The position numbers and the translations under genes are program-made. 10,036 nt of DNA from Claveliimonas intestinigallinarum (GTDB taxonomy: Bacteria > Bacillota > Clostridia > Lachnospirales > Lachnospiraceae), in the NCBI GenBank assembly GCA_019115145.1, contig DXED01000014.1, positions 1 to 10,036 on the forward strand. The letters run 5' to 3'. A model generated the notes under the pieces. That model was given only the letters and a program-made list of their open reading frames with translations, was not told the DNA's origin and made no database searches. Below, one piece after another: positions 1-5,865 of the stretch (position 1 is its first letter; the number at the start of each line of letters is the position of its first letter).

Positions 1-115
1 GCTTTCGCTCGGTCTGATTTCCGTTCTGAATATTTCTCTTAGAAATTTTCAGGGTCGTTGTCTATTGTTCAGTTATCAAGGTTCTTTTTGTCTTTTGCTG
101 TCTCTCGCGAGTCAG
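1..115 (-). other. rrn leader: Probable rRNA operon leader (5' part), running out of the window
   Basis: Read on the minus strand, this stretch follows a strong promoter and carries a boxA-like element, GAACCTTGATAACTGAACAA (84 down to 65). It resembles the antitermination boxA of Firmicutes rRNA leaders, which typically reads like TTCTTTGAAAACTGAACAA. Further on is a hairpin at 26-52 with an 11-bp stem, one A-A mismatch and an AAG loop. No 16S sequence is reached before the edge. The rRNA assignment is inferred from promoter strength, boxA and adjacent tRNA genes. A leader of another stable-RNA unit is possible. Confidence 0.5.
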
Positions 116-122
116 CTTTTCT

Positions 123-151
123 ATAATAGCATTTTGTTTTTCTGTTGTCAA
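123..151 (-). promoter_or_regulatory. Strong sigma-A promoter, probably of an rRNA operon
   Basis: The -35 box TTGACA (146-151, perfect) and the -10 box TATTAT (123-128) are 17 bp apart. An A-tract region (about 152-175) lies directly upstream and looks like an UP element. The expected start is near 116, giving a leader that runs out of the left edge. Promoters this close to consensus with A-tracts are typical of stable-RNA genes. Confidence 0.75.
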
Positions 152-211
152 GAACTTTTTTTAAGTTTTTTTGACATCATTTTCAGTTCTCAGAACCGAT
201 GCTATTATAAG

Positions 212-301
212 CGGAGAAGGAGGGATTTGAACCCTCGCGCCGCTGTTAACGACCTACTCCCTTTCCAGGGGAGCCCCTTCGGCCAGCTTGGGTACTTCTC
301 C
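212..301 (-). tRNA. serT-GGA: tRNA-Ser (anticodon GGA)
   Basis: This is a 90-nt class II tRNA with a long variable arm. The acceptor 5' strand GGAGAAG (295-301) pairs with CUUCUCC (213-219), and the discriminator is G at 212. The anticodon stem CUCCC/GGGAG encloses loop CUGGAAA, giving anticodon GGA, which reads UCC and UCU. The T arm carries GGTTCAAATCC. CCA is not encoded, so RNase Z cleavage and CCA addition are needed. It is the second gene of a tandem pair and is probably cotranscribed with tRNA-Ser(UGA) 48 bases upstream. No U-tract terminator follows it before the next promoter. Confidence 0.97.
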
Positions 302-314
302 AAATTGCCCTTTT

Positions 315-346
315 CATATCACACAGACTTTCGTCTATTCAATATG
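315..346 (-). other. Hairpin in the spacer between the two tRNA-Ser genes
   Basis: On the minus strand the 48-base spacer can fold. The inner stem TAGAC/GTCTG closes a GAAA (GNRA) tetraloop at 325-336, and the outer stem is CATAT/ATATG. It is too weak to be a terminator and has no T run. It may act as a spacer or processing structure in the dicistronic tRNA precursor. The pairing is visible; the role is inferred. Confidence 0.4.
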
Positions 347-349
347 AAG

Positions 350-435
350 CGGAGAGGGTGGGATTCGAACCCACGCGCCCTTGCGGACAAACGGTTTTCA
401 AGACCGCCTCGTTATGACCACTTCGATACCTCTCC
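350..435 (-). tRNA. serT-UGA: tRNA-Ser (anticodon UGA)
   Basis: This is an 86-nt class II tRNA. The acceptor 5' strand GGAGAGG (429-435) pairs with CCUCUCC (351-357), and the discriminator is G at 350. The anticodon stem GCGGU/ACCGU encloses loop CUUGAAA, giving anticodon UGA, which reads UCA and other UCN codons by wobble. The T arm has GGTTCGAATCC and there is a long variable arm. CCA is not encoded. It is the first gene of the pair, with its own consensus promoter about 42 bases upstream. Confidence 0.97.
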
Positions 436-477
436 ACGTTGGTTTGTTTTCATGCCGCTTTCTCAGCGACATTGGTT

Positions 478-527
478 ATTTTATCACACTGAAAAACCTG
501 AGTCAATACAAAATTTTAAATTTTTTG
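478..527 (-). promoter_or_regulatory. Promoter of the tRNA-Ser pair, with UP-like element
   Basis: The -35 box TTGACT (501-506) and the -10 box TAAAAT (478-483) have a 17-bp spacer. A pure A/T stretch at about 510-526 lies just upstream of the -35, as in UP elements of stable-RNA promoters. It sits in the 102-base gap after ispD. No hairpin terminator for ispD is visible, so read-through from the operon could also feed these tRNAs. Confidence 0.75.
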
Positions 528-537
528 GATTTTCCTG

Positions 538-1278
538 TCAAAGATCCGGAAAGCACCTCTTTACAAACACTTTCGCTATGTCCAGGTCCTCCGGAGTCGT
601 GATCTTGATGTTCTCGTAGCTCCCTTCTGTCATGTGAACAGGAATACAGAGCTCATTCTCCACAGCCATGGCATCGTCCGTGGCCTGTATCTTGTCCCGG
701 GACATCATTTTTGCGTACGCCTCTAGGATGATAGAAGCGTCAAAGACCTGGGGAGTCTGGATAATCCACACAAACCTCCGGTCAGGCGTCTCCCTGGAAA
801 ATGTCTTCTCATCTACAATCTTTACTGTATCCTTGCTCGGGACACCCACCACACAGGCATGATATTTTTGCACATCGCAGTATGCCCTCCGAATGATCTC
901 CTCTGTCAGGAAGGGTCTGGCGCTGTCATGGATAAAAATATACCTGTCCTGAAGATCACCCTCAGCCCGTACCGCCTTCAAGCCTTCCCACACAGAGTGA
1001 TACCTTTCCCGGCCTCCCTCCACGATGTGGGTCACTTTTGTAAAATGATATTTTCCCACAAATTCTTTTCTGACATACTCTGTCTGCCCCGCCCCGGTCA
1101 CCAGAACCACGTCATCGATCACCTCTGACCTCTCAAATATGCGAAGCGAATAAAAGAGGACCGGGCGGTCCTGAATCAGAAGATACTGCTTCTGTATCCT
1201 CGAGCCCATCCTCGTCCCCTGTCCTCCCGCCAGCAAAATAGCGGTACATCTTTTCTTTGTCCCGGTCTCTCTGCCCAT
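538..1278 (-). CDS. ispD: IspD, 2-C-methyl-D-erythritol 4-phosphate cytidylyltransferase
   Basis: This 246-residue protein is a little longer than the roughly 230 usual for the family. IspD transfers CMP from CTP to methylerythritol phosphate, the third step of the MEP isoprenoid pathway in the cytoplasm. The N-terminal nucleotide-binding motif LLAGGQGTRMG (15-25) includes R23, followed by K30 of the KQ pair; these match the CTP-binding Arg and Lys of the family. HDSARPF, TPQVF, TDDA and the C-terminal ENIKITTPEDL are all present. The ATG lies 5 bases after the tsaD stop, with an AGAGG site inside the tsaD end, so the two are translationally close. It is the last gene of the operon; no ispF is fused or adjacent. 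Confidence 0.96.
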   Translation of the reverse strand: MGRETGTKKRCTAILLAGGQGTRMGSRIQKQYLLIQDRPVLFYSLRIFERSEVIDDVVLVTGAGQTEYVRKEFVGKYHFTKVTHIVEGGRERYHSVWEGLKAVRAEGDLQDRYIFIHDSARPFLTEEIIRRAYCDVQKYHACVVGVPSKDTVKIVDEKTFSRETPDRRFVWIIQTPQVFDASIILEAYAKMMSRDKIQATDDAMAVENELCIPVHMTEGSYENIKITTPEDLDIAKVFVKRCFPDL

Positions 1279-1283
1279 CCTCT

Positions 1284-2312
1284 TTACCTCTCGCCCAGCT
1301 TCAGGTTGGGAACCGCGTTGAGATCCCAGCCGTGTCTGGTACCGTTTCTATATTCGTAGTAGGCGGCCACACCGATCATGGCCGCGTTATCTGTACAATA
1401 AATGGGAGAGGGATAGTAGAATTTAATCCCCCTGTCTTCACAGGCCTGTGCCATCGCCTGGCGAAGCGCACTGTTGGCGGCCACGCCTCCTGCAATGGCA
1501 AATTTATCCACGCCGAATTCTTCCACCGCGTGCATGGCATTCCCAACCAGCACGTCTGTCACCGCTTTCTGGAAAGAAGCAGCCACATCCGCCTGACTGA
1601 AGGTCTCCCCCTTCATACGGCAGCCATTGATGTAGTTGAGGACTGCCGACTTCACACCACTGAAGCTGAAATCGTAGGGCGCATCCTCCACGCGGGCTCT
1701 GGGAAACTGGATGGCGTCCGGATTCCCCTCCTTTGCCACCTTATCGATCTTTGGGCCTCCCGGATAGCCAAGCCCAATGGCCCGGGCCACCTTGTCAAAG
1801 GCCTCCCCTGCCGCGTCGTCCCTGGTCCGTCCCAGGATATCGAATTTTCCATAGTCTCTGACCCGCACAAGATGGGTGTGCCCGCCGGAGACAACCAGAC
1901 AGAGGAAGGGCGGCTCCAGCTCCTTGTGCTCGATAAAATTGGCCGCAATATGTCCCTCAATGTGATGCACTCCCACCAGTGGTTTGCCTGCCGCGTAGGC
2001 GATGGCCTTGGCCTCCGCCACACCCACAAGGAGGGCTCCCACAAGTCCGGGGCCGTAGGTGACGCCCACCGCGTCTATGTCCCGCAGGGAAACGCCGGCC
2101 TCCACCAGCGCCTTCTCTATGACCTGATTGATCTTCTCGATATGCTTTCTGGACGCGATCTCCGGCACCACTCCGCCGTACAGCGTGTGGAGGTCGATCT
2201 GTGAATATATAATATTCGAGAGGATCTCCCTGCCGTTTCTGACGACAGCCGCCGCCGTCTCGTCACAGGAGCTCTCTATCGCAAGGATAAGAATATCTTT
2301 CTCTTCGTTCAT
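1284..2312 (-). CDS. tsaD: TsaD, tRNA threonylcarbamoyladenosine transferase catalytic subunit
   Basis: TsaD transfers the threonylcarbamoyl group from threonylcarbamoyl-AMP to N6 of A37 in tRNAs reading ANN codons, working with TsaB and TsaE. The ASKHA-fold protein begins with ILAIESSCDETA and carries the metal-binding motif HHIEGH (His117 and His121 with the start used here). VSGGHTHL, SFSGVKSA, AGGVAANS and the late CTDNAAMIG Asp follow. I chose the ATG at 2312, giving 342 residues, close to the usual length. It is 19 bases after the rnz stop and has AGAGG upstream. The alternative ATG at 2342 would add ten residues and overlap rnz by 11 bases, but has no visible ribosome binding site. ispD follows after 5 bases. 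Confidence 0.97.
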   Translation of the reverse strand: MNEEKDILILAIESSCDETAAAVVRNGREILSNIIYSQIDLHTLYGGVVPEIASRKHIEKINQVIEKALVEAGVSLRDIDAVGVTYGPGLVGALLVGVAEAKAIAYAAGKPLVGVHHIEGHIAANFIEHKELEPPFLCLVVSGGHTHLVRVRDYGKFDILGRTRDDAAGEAFDKVARAIGLGYPGGPKIDKVAKEGNPDAIQFPRARVEDAPYDFSFSGVKSAVLNYINGCRMKGETFSQADVAASFQKAVTDVLVGNAMHAVEEFGVDKFAIAGGVAANSALRQAMAQACEDRGIKFYYPSPIYCTDNAAMIGVAAYYEYRNGTRHGWDLNAVPNLKLGER

Positions 2313-2331
2313 TTCACTTGCCTCTGCCTTC

Positions 2332-3246
2332 CTATTTATCATCTGAAAATACCAGTTCCATCGTTCTGCCGTCTCTGGCCGTCACCGTATTGGGAAAGAT
2401 TTCCCTCACATCATTCAAAAACTCCTCCGGGTGATTGAGGGAGGGACTGTAATGAGTCAGCCACATCTCCTTCACCTCCGCCTCCTTCGCAAGGCGGGCC
2501 GCCTCGTAGAACGTCATATGCTTGTACTCTTTAGCCTTTTTCTGCTTATCCTTCTCCCCGTACATTCCCTCGCAGACAAACAGATCCGAGTGTCTGGCGT
2601 TGCTGCGTATGGAATCCGTAGGCCGGGTATCCGTGCAGTAGGTGACCTTCAGCCCCTTCCTGGGAGGTCCCAGCACCATGTCCGGTGTCAGCGTCCGCCC
2701 TTCATATTCCACGGTCTCTCCCTTCTGGAGCAGGCCCCAGCAACGCTGGGGAATGTCCGCAGCCTGAGCCCGGGCCACATCAAATTTCCCCGCCCGGTCA
2801 ATCTCCAGCGTGTAGCCGTAGCAGAGCACATTGTGGTTGACCCGGAAGGCCTTCAGACGGTATCCGTTCATCTCAAATGTCTGCTCCGGCTCCGTAATCT
2901 CCAGAAACCGGATTTTAAAGGGAAGTTCAGGGGCAATAACCCGCAGAGCGTTCACCACTCTCTCCAGCCCCTTTGGGCCGATCAGAGTGAGGGGCTCCGT
3001 CCGATCCGCATTTCCCATGGTGAGCAGAAGGCCGGGCAGTCCGCTGATGTGATCCCCGTGATAATGGGTAAAACAGATCACATCGATGGGCTTAAAGCTC
3101 CATCCCTTCTCCTTGATGGCGATCTGGGTTCCTTCCCCGCAGTCGATAAGAAGACTGCTCCCGTTGTAGCGGACCATCAAAGCGGTCAGCCAGCGATAAG
3201 GGAGGGGCATCATCCCTCCCGTTCCAACTAAACATACATCTAACAT
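2332..3246 (-). CDS. rnz: Ribonuclease Z (tRNA 3' endonuclease)
   Basis: This 304-residue protein is the usual length for short-form RNase Z (ElaC type). It cuts tRNA precursors after the discriminator base when CCA is not encoded, which is the state of both tRNA-Ser genes in this window. The metallo-beta-lactamase zinc motif HYHGDH is at 61-66, with LIDCGEGTQ just before it. Further ligands are likely in FRVNHN, YCTDTRP and the LTHYSPS segment. GMMPLPYRWL near the N terminus is typical of this branch rather than of other beta-lactamase-fold hydrolases. The start has TAGGAGA five bases upstream and lies 1 base after the stop of the small CxxC protein. That tight spacing suggests coupled translation. 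Confidence 0.95.
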   Translation of the reverse strand: MLDVCLVGTGGMMPLPYRWLTALMVRYNGSSLLIDCGEGTQIAIKEKGWSFKPIDVICFTHYHGDHISGLPGLLLTMGNADRTEPLTLIGPKGLERVVNALRVIAPELPFKIRFLEITEPEQTFEMNGYRLKAFRVNHNVLCYGYTLEIDRAGKFDVARAQAADIPQRCWGLLQKGETVEYEGRTLTPDMVLGPPRKGLKVTYCTDTRPTDSIRSNARHSDLFVCEGMYGEKDKQKKAKEYKHMTFYEAARLAKEAEVKEMWLTHYSPSLNHPEEFLNDVREIFPNTVTARDGRTMELVFSDDK

Positions 3247-3247
3247 T

Positions 3248-3487
3248 CTATTCTCCTACCGGAATAACAAATGTGGCGACAAGGGCGTCGTAGCACTCCT
3301 CGCAGAGATCGAAGACGTCCACCTGGTTGTCCTTCTCGGAAAAGTACCCCCACCTCTTTTCCACAGAGAGGAAATCCGCTCTCGGCTCCCCCTTTTCTGT
3401 GGGGATCTCTCTTCCACATTTATTACAGATTATTTTTTTTATTTTTCTCTGAGTTTCTCTTGTTTCTATCATTTCATACTGGCGCAT
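3248..3487 (-). CDS. Small CxxC/CxxC protein, probable zinc ribbon, function unknown
   Basis: This 79-residue protein has two CxxC pairs: C21/C24 in CNKCGREI and C62/C65 in CEECYD. They are about 38 residues apart, the classic layout for one zinc site in a ribbon or knuckle fold. The first 20 residues are charged (many Arg, Lys and Glu). The middle (RWGYFSEKDNQVDVFDL) looks like a beta hairpin. I see no signal peptide or membrane segment, so it should be cytoplasmic. The start is well supported by AGGAGG six bases before ATG, and a promoter lies upstream at 3539-3566. It ends 1 base before rnz. I cannot name a family with certainty; its job may relate to RNase Z or RNA, but only context says so. 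Confidence 0.85.
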   Translation of the reverse strand: MRQYEMIETRETQRKIKKIICNKCGREIPTEKGEPRADFLSVEKRWGYFSEKDNQVDVFDLCEECYDALVATFVIPVGE

Positions 3488-3538
3488 ACATTTCCTCCTA
3501 AATGGTATCTCACAGGATTGTTCTTCTGTTACGCCTAC

Positions 3539-3566
3539 ATTATATATGGATGAACTGCCCCGTCAT
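3539..3566 (-). promoter_or_regulatory. Probable internal promoter for the CxxC protein, rnz, tsaD and ispD
   Basis: In the 106-base gap after rimI, a perfect -10 box TATAAT (3539-3544) follows a 4-of-6 -35 box ATGACG (3561-3566) with a 16-bp spacer. The start would be near 3532, about 45 bases before the next ATG. A direct repeat GCAGTTC flanks the -35 region (about 3551-3577). No terminator is visible after rimI, so both read-through and this promoter may serve the downstream half. Confidence 0.55.
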
Positions 3567-3593
3567 AGTGGGAACTGCTTCCTCCTCTGACAG

Positions 3594-4037
3594 CTATTTC
3601 CCCAGGTCACGGCTCATCAGCACGCCGGCCTCCACAGGATCGCTGTAAAATCTCCTTCGGACGCCGTCCTGCACGAACCCGTAATCCGTATAGAAGGAAA
3701 TAGCCGGTCCATTGCTCTCTCTCACATCAAGGAGCAGCCTTGTGATCCCCCCTATCTCGCAGAGATTTTCCAGCTCCAGAAGAAGCCGGGCGCCTACCCC
3801 CTGCCGTCTCTTTCGGGGGATTACAGCGATCCGGGCAATCTCTCCATCCTCCAAAGCATAATACATGATCAGGTACCCGATCAGCTGGTAATCCTCATAG
3901 GCCACAAGGAGCAGCGTCTGCTTTTGTCTGTAGCTGTCCATCAGCGCCCTCTCACTCCAGGGATCCGGGAATATCTCCGCTTCCAGCCTGGCCACAGCGG
4001 GGATATCTGTCTCTTTCATCTTTCTGATCACTAGCAT
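3594..4037 (-). CDS. rimI: RimI-family protein N-terminal alanine acetyltransferase
   Basis: This 147-residue GNAT acetyltransferase has the family's usual length. In well-studied bacteria RimI acetylates the N-terminal alanine of ribosomal protein S18 using acetyl-CoA. The acetyl-CoA pyrophosphate loop RRQGVGARLL is at 78-87, after the beta strand ARIAVIP. The C-terminal motif is LLLDVRESNGPAISFY (101-116), followed by DYGF. The catalytic Tyr (Y116) is kept. The position of the usual catalytic Glu in LEVRxSN is Asp104 here, a conservative change. The gene starts 4 bases after tsaB with AAGGAG seven bases before the ATG. The tsaB-rimI neighbourhood is common in bacteria and supports the assignment over a generic GNAT. 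Confidence 0.92.
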   Translation of the reverse strand: MLVIRKMKETDIPAVARLEAEIFPDPWSERALMDSYRQKQTLLLVAYEDYQLIGYLIMYYALEDGEIARIAVIPRKRRQGVGARLLLELENLCEIGGITRLLLDVRESNGPAISFYTDYGFVQDGVRRRFYSDPVEAGVLMSRDLGK

Positions 4038-4041
4038 GTTC

Positions 4042-4746
4042 CTACTCCTTTTTCTCCCGCTGCGCCCTCTCCCGCTCAGCCTGGGACACCCGCAGATAAT
4101 CCGGTGCGTGCTGGGCGGCCGTCTCCGTCCTGCCCTGCCTGTAATACTCCATCCCCAGAGCTCCCACTGAGGCCGCTCTCTGCCTGTTCATATGAGCCGG
4201 CGCGTATGTGTGGGGAACCGACAGCCTCCCCTCCAGGGTCTCCCTGTATACCGGGACTCCATCCCCCAGAAGGATCACCGCCTGTCCCAGCTCGTTCAGC
4301 CGGTCCGCCAGCTCCGACACAGGGATGGCACACTGGTCCATGACTGTGGAAAATCCCCCTTCAAAGGAGTAAATACCCGTGTAGACCTGCTTCCGCCTGG
4401 CGTCCATGAGAGGACACACCAGCTCCGACACGCCGTACATGTTGTAGGCAAGTCCCTCCAGTGTGGGAATATGGATCAGCGGGATGTCCAGGGCCAGCCC
4501 CAGCCCCTTCGCCGTGGCCGACCCGATCCGAAGCCCGGTGAAGGATCCCGGGCCAGCCGCCACCGCGATGGCGTCCAGCGTTTTCAGGTCCAACTCGATC
4601 ATCCTGGCTATCTCATCCACCATGGGAAGGAGTGTCTGAGAGTGGGTCTTTTTGTAATTGACTGTGTATTCCGCGATTGTCTGCTCTTCCTCCAGGACGG
4701 CCGCCGAAGCCACCAGCCCGGAGCTGTCCAGTGCTAATATCCTCAT
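4042..4746 (-). CDS. tsaB: TsaB, t6A threonylcarbamoyl transferase subunit
   Basis: This 234-residue protein matches the typical TsaB length. TsaB is the TsaD paralogue that dimerises with it and scaffolds the t6A complex with TsaE. The N terminus MRILALDSSG begins the ASKHA fold. THSQTLLP (34-41) and GPGSFTGLRIG (65-75) are signature segments, and PLMDARRKQVYTG follows. The ATG at 4746 was chosen because AAGGAAG lies eight bases upstream and the protein then starts exactly at the fold. An in-frame ATG at 4818 would add 24 unrelated residues and overlap tsaE by 47 bases. It lies 25 bases after tsaE and 4 before rimI. The C-terminal tail is very rich in Arg, Glu and Lys. Confidence 0.95.
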   Translation of the reverse strand: MRILALDSSGLVASAAVLEEEQTIAEYTVNYKKTHSQTLLPMVDEIARMIELDLKTLDAIAVAAGPGSFTGLRIGSATAKGLGLALDIPLIHIPTLEGLAYNMYGVSELVCPLMDARRKQVYTGIYSFEGGFSTVMDQCAIPVSELADRLNELGQAVILLGDGVPVYRETLEGRLSVPHTYAPAHMNRQRAASVGALGMEYYRQGRTETAAQHAPDYLRVSQAERERAQREKKE

Positions 4747-4771
4747 TGCTGCATCTTCCTTATCTGTATGA

Positions 4772-5209
4772 TTATCGATCATGGCCTTTTTCCTCCACAG
4801 TGATCCTGCGGTAATCAAAGCCCCGGCCCGGGTCTTTCTCTATCTTTATTTCCACATAGTGCTCCGGCAGGATCTCCTCGATCAGGTCTGCCCACTCGAT
4901 CAGGCTGACACCTTCCCCGTAAATGCAGTCCTCGTATCCAATCTCCTCCATCTCCTCCACGTCACCGATCCGGTACACGTCGAAATGATAGAGAGGCATG
5001 CGGCCCTCCTCGTAGATCTGGACGATCGTAAAGGTGGGACTGCTGACAGGCTCCTCTATACCAAGGCCCTTTGCCAGTCCTTTCGTGAACACGGTCTTCC
5101 CGACTCCCAGGTCGCCTACCAGGGTGTAGACGTCACCGGGCACGGCTTTCTCTCCGATCTGGCGCCCCAGATCAAAGGTATCTTTTTCACTGTTCGACTC
5201 AAATACCAT
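4772..5209 (-). CDS. tsaE: TsaE, t6A complex ATPase
   Basis: This 145-residue P-loop ATPase is of usual length. TsaE binds the TsaB-TsaD complex and its ATP hydrolysis lets the t6A enzyme turn over. The Walker A motif GDLGVGKT (32-39) is present, with V in place of the commoner A. SSPTFTIVQIYE (56-67) is the conserved switch-like segment, followed by LYHFDVYRI and LIEWAD. The start has AGGAG eight bases before ATG and lies 4 bases after the YcxB-like gene. Together with tsaB and tsaD it supplies the transfer half of the pathway. The TsaC/Sua5 enzyme that makes the threonylcarbamoyl-AMP is not in this window. Confidence 0.96.
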   Translation of the reverse strand: MVFESNSEKDTFDLGRQIGEKAVPGDVYTLVGDLGVGKTVFTKGLAKGLGIEEPVSSPTFTIVQIYEEGRMPLYHFDVYRIGDVEEMEEIGYEDCIYGEGVSLIEWADLIEEILPEHYVEIKIEKDPGRGFDYRRITVEEKGHDR

Positions 5210-5213
5210 TCGT

Positions 5214-5741
5214 TTATCTCCTGTCCTGACTTTTTCTGATGCTCACAGCCGCCTGGGGCACATGGGCCGTGATCATGTCCACCGCCGCCCCATAGTCATC
5301 CCCGAGCTGGGAGATGGGCAGCACCATGGCATGCTTTTTCTCGTCATAGAGAATGAGAATGTGCTTTCTGGATACCGCCTTTTTCACATTCTCCCAGGGC
5401 ACTCTCTTTTCCCTCTCAGCCGCCATTGTCCTTATGCCCTCCTGGTCAAAAATGTATTCCACAGGCTTTACAAATTTCTTCTGCCCCTGCAGGACAGACA
5501 CCCTGTTTTTGATCACCGCCGGGAAACCAAAGAAGAGGAGCAGGGCAAACACCGCAAAGAGCAGCATCATAAACCATTCTCTCCGTATCCCAAAAGCCAC
5601 CGCCAGCCCCGCGTTCAGCGCTCCCAGCGCCAGCACGGCTATGCCCGCTCCTCCTGTATAAATCTGATACATCATAAATTCAGTGATAGCCTCCGCGTCC
5701 AGCGTGATCTGCGCCCTTATCTCCTTCTTTTCCTTTTCCAT
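5214..5741 (-). CDS. YcxB-like membrane protein, first gene of the t6A operon
   Basis: This 175-residue protein has a charged N terminus followed by two predicted membrane helices (about 30-52 and 56-77). The C-terminal cytoplasmic domain (about 90-165) has the pattern of YcxB-like proteins: FDQEGI, then VPWENVKKAV, then a hydrophobic strand and MVLPISQL. The PWE and LP-type signatures are the main reason for the call. The function of this family is not known. The start has AAAGGAG seven bases before ATG, and an extended -10 promoter lies 30 bases upstream. tsaE follows after 4 bases, so the two are surely cotranscribed. Why a membrane protein leads a tRNA-modification operon is unclear, and it may simply share the promoter. 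Confidence 0.75.
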   Translation of the reverse strand: MEKEKKEIRAQITLDAEAITEFMMYQIYTGGAGIAVLALGALNAGLAVAFGIRREWFMMLLFAVFALLLFFGFPAVIKNRVSVLQGQKKFVKPVEYIFDQEGIRTMAAEREKRVPWENVKKAVSRKHILILYDEKKHAMVLPISQLGDDYGAAVDMITAHVPQAAVSIRKSQDRR

Positions 5742-5770
5742 CCCAGCTCTCCTTTACATCTATGTGGAAC

Positions 5771-5779
5771 ATTATAGCA
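5771..5779 (-). promoter_or_regulatory. Extended -10 promoter of the t6A/rnz/ispD operon
   Basis: The minus strand reads TGC-TATAAT, a perfect -10 with the TG extension, 29 bases before the first ATG. The -35 region (about 5794-5799) is poor, as is common with extended -10 elements. The start is expected near 5764. It lies back to back with the promoter of the divergent VOC gene. Confidence 0.65.
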
Positions 5780-5803
5780 TATCTTTTTTTCTTCGGCTAC
5801 ACA

Positions 5804-5812
5804 TGATATACT
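5804..5812 (+). promoter_or_regulatory. Extended -10 promoter of the VOC gene
   Basis: The plus strand reads TGA-TATACT, an extended -10 with one mismatch in the hexamer. Only a T-run lies at the -35 distance. The start is expected near 5819, giving a leader of about 47 bases. It is divergent from the operon promoter at 5771-5779, only 24 bases away between the two -10 boxes, so the two polymerases would compete. Confidence 0.5.
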
Positions 5813-5848
5813 TAATTAAAGACTGCGTCAGGCAGATAATTACGATTT

Positions 5849-5856
5849 AAAGGAGG
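5849..5856 (+). promoter_or_regulatory. Ribosome binding site that fixes a TTG start
   Basis: AAAGGAGG is a full Shine-Dalgarno match nine bases before the TTG at 5866. No ATG or GTG in frame lies nearby, and a CTG at 5861 is in a different frame and soon stops. This makes TTG the only sensible start for the gene that follows. Confidence 0.85.
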
Positions 5857-5865
5857 CACCCTGAA

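Noticed and set aside
202..208. A perfect TATAAT on the minus strand right after tRNA-Ser(GGA).
   Set aside because: Its -35 would have to lie inside the tRNA T arm (TTCAAA, 16-bp spacing). It could be a second start for the leader, but the promoter at 123-151 is far better, so it is not listed as a feature.
453..471. A hairpin (TGTCGCT/AGCGGCA on the minus strand) that might be an ispD terminator.
   Set aside because: It lies downstream of the tRNA promoter and no T-run follows it, so it would only disturb tRNA transcription. It may be a leader structure but is not a terminator.
65..619. A 184-codon plus-strand ORF at the left end.
   Set aside because: It reads straight through both tRNA genes, the tRNA promoters and the antisense of ispD, so it is not a gene.
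1257..2204. A 315-codon plus-strand ORF.
   Set aside because: It is the antisense of tsaD, whose conserved motifs are unmistakable; the plus frame has no recognisable domain.
2431..3231. A 266-codon plus-strand ORF.
   Set aside because: It is the antisense of rnz and arises from the GC-rich codon use of the real gene.
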